From contig NZ_VOUA01000017.1 of NCBI RefSeq assembly GCF_024372725.1, forward strand, positions 1-64,000: DNA of 64,000 bases, in the 5' to 3' direction. This document shows positions 58,083 through 64,000 of the stretch, piece by piece. Source of the DNA: Methanosarcina sp. KYL-1 (lineage in GTDB: Archaea; Halobacteriota; Methanosarcinia; Methanosarcinales; Methanosarcinaceae). Under the pieces are notes generated by a model. The model did no database searches. It saw only the letters and a program-made list of their open reading frames with translations, and was not told where the DNA came from. Position 1 is the first letter of the stretch; each line of letters begins with the position of its first letter. The position numbers and the translations under genes are program-made.

Positions 58083-59096
58083 TCAGTTTTCGTATTCTTC
58101 AAACCCGCTGGAGTAAACAAGTCTTCTGTCTTCCGTTACTATAAGGCACTCCACTCCTTCAACGCTTTCGATCATCTCGAGTCCTTCTTCTTCTCCCATC
58201 ACGAAAACTGCGGTTGCAAAGGCATCTGCATCAATAGCATTTTCCGCAATCACCGTGCTGCTGATGAGGCTTGTGGAAGGGTAACCGGTTCTCGGGTCAG
58301 AGATGTGGGAGACTTTTGCGGACTCGTTGAAATAGCGCTCGTAATTTCCACTTGTTGCGACGGCTACGTCCCTGGCTTTAATCACTGTAAGATATTGCTC
58401 ATTTTTGTTAGGGTTCTGAAGTCCCACAAGCCAGGAGGTACCGTCAGGTTTCTGGCCTATATACTTTCCGTCTCCCCCTGCGTTCACGAAGGCGTTTTCG
58501 ATCCCGTCAGCTTGCAGGGATTCGATTGCCCTGTCAACTGCATATCCCTTTGCGATTCCTCCTACCGCGACCTTCATCCCCGGTTTGAGGGTTACGTTTC
58601 CGTTTTCGATCCTGATCTCTGAATAGTTTACGAGTTCAAGGGTTTCATTGAGCTCTTCTGCAGTGGGGGGTTCGTATGTTCCTCCCGGGCTGAATTTGCT
58701 TTTCCAGAGGTCAAGTACCGGCTGGATTGTGATGTCAAAGGCTCCGCCACTGGTTTCCGAATAATACTTAGAGCGTTCAAGTACATTGATGACTGCAGGG
58801 TCCGCACCCTGAAGCTTTCCTTCACTGTTCAGGATGTTCAGCTGGCTTTCTTCTTTTGAGGGAGTCATCAGAGCATCAACCCTGGAAATTTCCACAAAAG
58901 CATTGTCTATTGCTTGCATGGCTTCGGTTTCATTCGGAGCATACACCATTACCGTGACCGTAGTATCCATAATGCTCCGGGTCTGCTGAAACGCCTGAAG
59001 TTCCTGGCTTTCCGCAGGTTCGGTTTGTATGCAGCCTGAAGCAAGAATTGCTGCGGTGATAACCAGTGAAAAGAGTGTTTTGTATCTGGAATCCAT
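58083..59096 (-). CDS. apbE: FAD:protein FMN transferase (ApbE), lipoprotein
   Basis: ApbE covalently attaches FMN to Thr/Ser of Rnf/Nqr subunits outside the membrane. The 337-residue protein has a signal peptide with lipobox LASG-C (Cys near residue 22). Family motifs are IMDTTVTVMVYAPN, FDITIQPVLDLW, VAVGGIAKGYAVDRAIESL, AFVNAGGDGKYIG, VATSGNYERYF and HISDPRTGYPS, and AIDADAFATAVFVMG binds the metal. It lies 1.3 kb upstream of the mmcA-rnf operon on the opposite strand, which makes RnfG and RnfD its expected targets. Confidence 0.95.
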   Translation of the reverse strand: MDSRYKTLFSLVITAAILASGCIQTEPAESQELQAFQQTRSIMDTTVTVMVYAPNETEAMQAIDNAFVEISRVDALMTPSKEESQLNILNSEGKLQGADPAVINVLERSKYYSETSGGAFDITIQPVLDLWKSKFSPGGTYEPPTAEELNETLELVNYSEIRIENGNVTLKPGMKVAVGGIAKGYAVDRAIESLQADGIENAFVNAGGDGKYIGQKPDGTSWLVGLQNPNKNEQYLTVIKARDVAVATSGNYERYFNESAKVSHISDPRTGYPSTSLISSTVIAENAIDADAFATAVFVMGEEEGLEMIESVEGVECLIVTEDRRLVYSSGFEEYEN

Positions 59097-60385
59097 AATC
59101 TATCAACTTTGCTTACGTTATTTATCCCGTTTTTGGTTTTGTTTTTCGTTCTTCTTTATTTTCTGTTTTTATTTTATTTTCTTTACTTTCCTTTCTTTCC
59201 AGGTTTTTTTCAGGTTTTTTTCCAGGGTTTTCTTTAAGTTTTTCTTTAAATTCTTCTTTAAGTTTTTCTTTAAATTCTTCTTTAAGTTTTTCTTTATGGT
59301 TCGTTTTTTCCAGAAGCTTTCTTCTTTTTCAGAGGCTTTCCTCTTTTTCGGATCTACTTAATAAGTCTTTATATTCTGTTTTTGTCAGTTCCTTATATAC
59401 TTACTATTTTTATGTGCATTGTTCTTGTCCTTTTTCTGGAAGTTTTTTGGTTTTTTCCATATTTTTCTTTTATTTTTTAGTCTTCTTACATTTCATATAT
59501 TATTTCTTCTTTTAATTCCAGGTCCGATTTCTTTTTTTGGTCAATCTCATTTTTTGGTTTTCCTGCTGTCTTTTTTTCGTTTTAGGGCATTTTTCCGTCG
59601 AATCTCTTCTATGGTCTTAAAATGTTTTTCCTTTAGCTGTGCGCTTCGATATTTATTTATTACACATTTTATATATATTATATGTTTTTTGTTTCTTCAT
59701 GTTCCAGCAATCCGTTTTTTGCGGGTTAAAAATGCCTTTTTATGTGGTAGCCGATTGTGGAATCTTTTTTTCTAATCCATCATGTATAATCATGTATTTC
59801 TTTTCGGAAAGTTATATATATTAATAATGTGTAATTTTTAAATTATATTGTATATATTTTATATATTTCAATAATATACGCCTCATAATATATATAAAGT
59901 ATATATTTTTAATACTTTATTAACGTATATTGCATTCCCTAAAACTTATTTCGAAAGAAATAAGTAGTACCTCTGGCAAACATTTTTCGTTGAAGTGCAA
60001 TTTACCTTTGTTTTTCAGGAATAAAATGGACTATAGTAAGTAAGAAAAGGAAAAGCCGGTGATCGAAAAAGCCTTCAGGGAAACCAGAAGATGCCAACAG
60101 GGCCATCTAGCTGTGCGTGCCAGTTCCTTCTCTAACTTGAGGTTTCCGTTTTAATTTAATTCCTGTAATCCCGGAATCCGGATGTGCATTGTGCATCTAC
60201 TGAAGGTTGGAGGGGACGGCAGTGTATACCTCCTTCTGGCCGTGTACGATCCAGCCGCGGACATCCTTGAATCTCATTCATCGCCCAAAATAAGAATTAC
60301 TGAAATTTCTTAAAATTTGAAGTATGTTTATTCGGCAAAAATGAACATAACAACGTGAACACAAAAAAGAAAGAATGTGGTCGTT
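59097..60385 (+). promoter_or_regulatory. Long AT-rich region: apbE promoter, 24-bp repeats and leader of the mmcA-rnf operon
   Basis: There is no credible gene in 1.29 kb. The left part is T-rich and includes a 24-bp tandem repeat (TCTTTAAGTTTTTCTTTAAA-TTCT, 59231-59254, 59255-59278 and a partial copy); open frames through it are Phe/Lys strings. A dense TATATA region (59810-59935) holds probable promoters for the operon. From about 59990 base composition returns to normal and short stems appear, for example GATG-N9-CATC (about 60181-60197) and GGAGG-N15-CCTCC (60210-60234). The mRNA leader could thus be about 400 nt and structured. Near the mmcA start ATGAACATAACAACGTGAAC holds no strong ribosome binding site. 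Confidence 0.55.
59231..59297. repeat. 24-bp tandem repeat, 2.8 copies
   Basis: TCTTTAAGTTTTTCTTTAAA plus TTCT at 59231 and 59255, then a partial copy from 59279 that diverges at CTTTATGG. It is pyrimidine/T-rich and lies upstream of apbE. Confidence 0.93.
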
Positions 60386-61891
60386 ATGAATAGGTTAAAT
60401 CTGATGGTGTCGGGAGTCGCGGTGCTGCTTCTCGTGCTCGCGGTCGGATACACCTCCCTTGGTTACAGTGGGAATGATGCAATTTCAACCCACTATATGA
60501 CAAAGGGTGAGTGGTCCGATGCGGTCTGTGGAGTATGTCACTACGGTGCCTACGAGCAAGTAAATAATTCTTATCATGTACAGGTTGATATGGACCGGTG
60601 GTCTCCCCTCACGAATTTTGATCTTGAAACGTCCGGAAAGGACGCCTGGGTTGCTGAGTTTGGAAAGTACCACCCGGGTGGGGGACCACTTGCGGAAGAG
60701 AAATACGGCATCGCAGTCGATTGCTGGATGTGCCATGAACAGTATGGCCTCTACGACTTCGAAGCCAGAGGAGAGGCTATTGCAAACGGGGATTACGAAA
60801 ACGCACACAAGGTGGCAATGGAAGAATCCACAAAGGCTGCCCAGACAAGCCCCATTCAAACCTTTACCTACAGTGCCAATCTTTTAACCCCCTACCCCCT
60901 GCTGTTCTTCTTCCATGGCGCTGTGAACGGGCCCCCGCATGAAACCTCCTGTTCCGAGCAGTGTCACCTGCAGGATGTGCCAGTAAGGGCTGTTACCTGG
61001 GGTTCCGAGGAAGACTACAAAGAATACGATGCTCACGCAAAGAACGGTGTGGAGTGTTTCGAGTGCCACGAAATGGAAGGCTACATCATAACCTCTAACC
61101 ACCAGATCGGGCGTGGAAACGTATCCGATTCCCCTGACCTTCCGGAGAGCCACTTTGATGATACCATGAAGAGCTGTGATGATGAAGGATGTCACATAGG
61201 TATCTCCCACGGGCCCTTTGCAGACTCGCACATGGAGTTCCTTGACTGTACTTCCTGCCACATCCCCATGCTTCCGGGAGGAGAACTGGAAGGTGGCAAG
61301 CCTCTCAAGGCCTTCAGCTGGCAGAACGGAGAAAGGGAAGACGTTTACTGGGAAGAAGACTTCCAGCCTGTCCTTGCCTGGTACAACGGAAACTTCGGAG
61401 ATGTCCTGCCCTCAGTGGACACAAGGAATGACAGTGATGTAAAGCTCACCCCGTTCAACAAGATTACCGGAACCTGGTGGGACGCAGGCACTGACCCCGA
61501 AGTGCTCGCAGACCCGAACAACAGTACCTCTACCGGAGACGCGATCCCGGTACAGTACGTGAAGGCTGCAGATGCTGATGGTAACGGAGAGGTTACGGTT
61601 GAAGAAATGCAGGCTTATGATGCCGATGGAGACGGCCAGCCGGATTACCCGAATGCCGTACTCAGGACTGTCGAACTCTACTACCAGGTGTCTCACAACA
61701 TCGTCAGCAGGGATGTAGGAATGATTGACCCCCTGACCTGTAGGGACTGCCACGGAAGTGCAGCTGTTATCGACTGGCAATCCATCGGGTACGTTGAGGA
61801 CCCGGGAGGAGAGTCGTCAGCAGTCAAGAGCATCGGTGTAACCTACGAGAAGCCGAGGCCTGTGGAAGTTGAACAGGAGCCTGCATTCTAA
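60386..61891 (+). CDS. mmcA: MmcA, multihaem cytochrome c of the Rnf complex
   Basis: MmcA links Rnf to methanophenazine or extracellular acceptors. Read from the ATG at 60386 it has 501 residues; a GTG three codons upstream is possible. The signal/anchor helix is LMVSGVAVLLLVLAVGYTSLG. Five CxxCH haem motifs are seen (CGVCH, CWMCH, CFECH, CTSCH, CRDCH), plus CSEQCH (CxxxCH) and CDDEGCH (CxxxxCH). Seven haems are therefore possible, matching what is reported for MmcA. Near residue 400 lies DADGNGEVTVEE, a canonical 12-residue EF-hand loop, followed by a partial second (DADGDGQPD). It is the first gene of the operon, 14 bp before rnfC. Confidence 0.95.
   Translation: MNRLNLMVSGVAVLLLVLAVGYTSLGYSGNDAISTHYMTKGEWSDAVCGVCHYGAYEQVNNSYHVQVDMDRWSPLTNFDLETSGKDAWVAEFGKYHPGGGPLAEEKYGIAVDCWMCHEQYGLYDFEARGEAIANGDYENAHKVAMEESTKAAQTSPIQTFTYSANLLTPYPLLFFFHGAVNGPPHETSCSEQCHLQDVPVRAVTWGSEEDYKEYDAHAKNGVECFECHEMEGYIITSNHQIGRGNVSDSPDLPESHFDDTMKSCDDEGCHIGISHGPFADSHMEFLDCTSCHIPMLPGGELEGGKPLKAFSWQNGEREDVYWEEDFQPVLAWYNGNFGDVLPSVDTRNDSDVKLTPFNKITGTWWDAGTDPEVLADPNNSTSTGDAIPVQYVKAADADGNGEVTVEEMQAYDADGDGQPDYPNAVLRTVELYYQVSHNIVSRDVGMIDPLTCRDCHGSAAVIDWQSIGYVEDPGGESSAVKSIGVTYEKPRPVEVEQEPAF
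61571..61639 (+). other. EF-hand-like calcium-binding segment inside mmcA
   Basis: Bases 61571-61606 encode DADGNGEVTVEE, with ligand positions 1, 3, 5, 7, 9 and 12 all suited to Ca2+. Bases from 61619 encode DADGDGQPD, the start of a second loop. The segment sits between the sixth and seventh haem motifs. Confidence 0.75.
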
Positions 61892-61905
61892 GGAGGTGGC
61901 AAACG

Positions 61906-63213
61906 TTGAGCGACGTTATCAAACTGGATAAATTGCCTGAAAAGGCGATCATACCCTTAAGGCAGCATGATGGGATTGCATGTGCCCCTCTTGTCAAGAA
62001 AGGCGACGAAGTTATCTTTGGGCAGAAGCTCGGGGACTGTGAAGGCAGCGACCTCGCTTATGTCCATTCCCCCTTCTGCGGGACTGTCGCATCTATTGAG
62101 TTGATGCCGAATCCCAGCGGAAAAAGGATCTTAAGCGTTGTGCTCACACCTTCGGAGTGCGCACAGTCCGTCGATTTCGTGCCGGAAAAGAACGCTTCCC
62201 CTTCAAGGCTAATTGAACTCATCAAGGAAGCGGGCATTGTAGAATACTACGAAAAGCCCACATACCTTGCCTTAAAGCCGGGAAAGAGGGTCGACACTCT
62301 GCTTATGAATGCAACTTTCCCCCTGATCACCCATGCTTACCTGAATTCCCTGGACAAGGTCCTCAAGGGGTTCAAGCTCATGCTCGAAGCAGGCGGGATT
62401 TCCAGGGGGGCAATTATAGTCCGGGCGGACGACAAGGAATCCATTAAAGCATTCAAAAATGCAACTTTTGAAGGAAAACCCCTTACCGTTGCCCCGATTA
62501 TCGGAAAGAGGCACGCAGACTACTACTTCGAAGACTCAGAGGACGAAATTCTCGTGCTTGCAGCAGGAAAAGTCACCTATACCCCAACTATGATGAACCT
62601 GCTCTCGGCCGATGTGATGGGCAGGAAGATCCCTCTGGGGCACGGACCTGCAGATGAGCATATTGTGGTATGCGGAGTAAAGTCTGCAAAGGCCGTATAT
62701 GATGCTATATATGAAGGCAAGCCCTACCTCGAAAACGCGGTTACGGTAACTGGAGCTGTCAACAACCCAAGAAGTGTATTCGTCAGGTTTGGCACCCCGA
62801 TAAAAGATGTGATCGAAGCCTGCGGAGGCTACAAGGGCGAACCTGGCAAGCTTATTGTCAACGGGTCCAGGGGCGGAGTGGCTGTGTACACGGACGAAGC
62901 CCCGGTGGTCAAGAACACAACCGGAATCGTTGTCCAGACAAAGGACGAAGTTCTGAGAGATGAAGCGGGGGCCTGTATCCACTGCGCTCGCTGTGTGGAT
63001 GTCTGTCCTATGAACCTGCTTCCGACCAGGATTGCTTCCTACTCGGATCTCGGAAGATACGAGGAATGTGAGCAGCTGTATGCCATGAACTGCATTGAGT
63101 GCGGAGCATGTGCTGTAGTCTGTCCCTCAAAGAGGCATCTTGTGCAATTAATCAGATATTCAAAGCTTCAGATCAACAATATGTGTGCTGCTGAGGCAAG
63201 AGGAGGCGACTAA
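61906..63213 (+). CDS. rnfC: Rnf complex subunit C
   Basis: RnfC is the peripheral cytoplasmic subunit that takes electrons from ferredoxin. The 435-residue protein has the N-terminal RnfC barrel-sandwich (IIPLRQHDGIACAPLVKKGDEVIFGQKLGD), the NQO1-like Rossmann and SLBB parts (VTVTGAVNNPRSVFVRFGTPIKDVIEACGG) and two C-terminal [4Fe-4S] motifs, CIHCARCVDVCP and CIECGACAVVCP. The TTG start is set by AAGGAGGTGG, an ideal ribosome binding site. Its TAA stop is followed at once by the rnfD ATG. Confidence 0.96.
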   Translation: MSDVIKLDKLPEKAIIPLRQHDGIACAPLVKKGDEVIFGQKLGDCEGSDLAYVHSPFCGTVASIELMPNPSGKRILSVVLTPSECAQSVDFVPEKNASPSRLIELIKEAGIVEYYEKPTYLALKPGKRVDTLLMNATFPLITHAYLNSLDKVLKGFKLMLEAGGISRGAIIVRADDKESIKAFKNATFEGKPLTVAPIIGKRHADYYFEDSEDEILVLAAGKVTYTPTMMNLLSADVMGRKIPLGHGPADEHIVVCGVKSAKAVYDAIYEGKPYLENAVTVTGAVNNPRSVFVRFGTPIKDVIEACGGYKGEPGKLIVNGSRGGVAVYTDEAPVVKNTTGIVVQTKDEVLRDEAGACIHCARCVDVCPMNLLPTRIASYSDLGRYEECEQLYAMNCIECGACAVVCPSKRHLVQLIRYSKLQINNMCAAEARGGD

Positions 63214-64000
63214 ATGCCCTTTACTGTATCCCCACCTCCTCACATAAAGGCAGGTGTGTCGGTTAAGTCATTAATGTGGAGCAGATTTATTGTTCTTCTC
63301 CCTGTATGTTTAGCTTCGATTTACTTATTTGGGTTCCCTGCTCTTGGCAATCTTATTGCCGGAGTGCTGGGTGCAGTCTTTATCGAACTGGCAATCCAAA
63401 AAACTTTCAAACAAAGAGTCACAATCGGTGATGGAAATGCAGCATACCTGGGTCTGCTGATCGCACTGATGGTTCCCCCTACAGTGCCTTTCTGGATGCC
63501 ATTTATCGCTGCAGTCTTCGGGGTAGGAGTTGTAAAGCATGCTTTCGGAGGGCTTGGTTCTTATATGTTCCACCCTGCGCTGGCTGCCTGGGTCTTTTTG
63601 AAGCTCTCCTGGACCCAGACTATGGTTCCTGCTTCAATTCCTCAGCTTGGTGGGTTCTCAGACCTTATCATTGAAAATGGAGCAGGGTTCCTGGTAGATG
63701 CTTCCCCCATTGCAATGATCGGCGTACTGTACCTGATTGCTCGGAAGTACATCGAATGGAGAATCCCCCTGACGTATCTCCTGACAACAGTTTTGCTGGT
63801 TGTTTTGCTTGGAGATCCTCTGTCTTATGTCTTTACAGGTTCCTTCCTGCTCGGAGTGTTTTTCATTGCAACTGAAACCTCGACTTCCCCAATTACCCGG
63901 AATGGAAGGCTTGTTTACGGTATTGCATGTGGATTTTTAACGGTGATTTACGGGTACTTCACCGGGAATTATATCGAGGGAACTTTTTATGGACTGCTGC
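63214..64000 (+). CDS. rnfD: Rnf complex subunit D (partial, runs off the window)
   Basis: The frame opens at the ATG at 63214 directly after the rnfC stop (GGAGGCGACTAAATG) and remains open to base 64000, 262 codons. It begins MPFTVSPPPHIKAGVSVKSL and has several membrane helices (RFIVLLPVCLASIYLFGFPALGNLIAGVLGAVF, GLLIALMVPPTVPFWMPFIAAVFGVGVV and others). The HPALAAWVFLKLSW stretch and ATETSTSPITRNGR near the end fit RnfD/NqrB; the latter is where related subunits carry a covalent FMN on Thr. RnfD with RnfG, RnfE, RnfA and RnfB should follow outside the window. Confidence 0.95.
   Translation, partial: MPFTVSPPPHIKAGVSVKSLMWSRFIVLLPVCLASIYLFGFPALGNLIAGVLGAVFIELAIQKTFKQRVTIGDGNAAYLGLLIALMVPPTVPFWMPFIAAVFGVGVVKHAFGGLGSYMFHPALAAWVFLKLSWTQTMVPASIPQLGGFSDLIIENGAGFLVDASPIAMIGVLYLIARKYIEWRIPLTYLLTTVLLVVLLGDPLSYVFTGSFLLGVFFIATETSTSPITRNGRLVYGIACGFLTVIYGYFTGNYIEGTFYGLL

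Noticed and set aside
59029-59824. Open frames rich in Phe and Lys (KFFFKFFF...) upstream of apbE
   Set aside because: They are translations of a T-rich 24-bp repeat region with no sensible protein features.

Overview
The window reads as the chromosome of a methanogenic archaeon of the genus Methanosarcina. The evidence is an Rnf operon headed by an MmcA-type multihaem cytochrome c, tandem-domain Sarcinarray-type S-layer proteins, and a tRNA-Trp whose intron carries box C/D motifs. An archaeal translation/replication cluster (L44e, S27e, aIF2-alpha, Nop10, PAC2, PriS, Gins51) and long AT-rich leaders fit the same picture. Every intact gene that I could read to its end stops with TAA or TGA. 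The only in-frame TAG lies inside a HicB-like gene, as expected in a lineage that decodes UAG as pyrrolysine. TTG and GTG starts with good ribosome binding sites are common.

Layout. 1-4.9 kb: a tnpB relic split by a MITE, two small winged-helix paralogues flanking a CobW-type GTPase, a ferredoxin and asd. 5-9.8 kb (minus): larC, larB, a stand-alone LarC C-terminal domain, and a large unrecognised protein. 10-14 kb (plus): pyrH and a MacB-type ABC exporter with a surface partner. 14-16.6 kb: a repeat-filled convergent gap, ribose-1,5-bisphosphate isomerase and a FilR1-type regulator. 16.6-18.3 kb: no genes, but two homologous structured small-RNA candidates, each behind its own TATA box. 18.3-19.3 kb: FmdE-like and TrmO-like genes. 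19.4-30.6 kb (minus): two giant secreted, membrane-anchored CobN-like chelatases that share an upstream cis-element. 31-35.4 kb: a decayed DUF1670 gene, two related MITEs, a surface protein, tRNA-Trp, an overlooked 57-aa membrane protein and tRNA-Ser.

35.4-41.5 kb (minus) is an information-processing cluster: EndoQ with two PCNA-binding motifs, PAC2, Nop10, aIF2-alpha, S27e, L44e, Gins51 and PriS. 42.0-44.2 kb is a probable conflict module: an EACC1-like small protein followed by a caspase-FGE fusion, preceded by a cluster of three hairpins. 44.3-44.9 kb holds an overlapping HicB-like/DUF2283 pair in which the HicB-like gene has the internal TAG. 45.3-48.8 kb couples RqcH to Pelota through an ATGA overlap, linking two ribosome-rescue factors. 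49-54 kb holds two S-layer-type genes, each with an internal near-identical duplication. 54-58 kb: a CDF transporter, DUF1614, diadenylate cyclase and ThpR. 58-64 kb: ApbE flavin transferase, a long AT-rich leader, then mmcA-rnfC-rnfD running off the window. ApbE plausibly flavinylates the Rnf subunits.

The best candidates for undescribed biology are the tandem small-RNA pair, the extracytoplasmic CobN proteins with their shared regulatory block, the EACC1/caspase/FGE module, and the HicB-like gene with its UAG codon.
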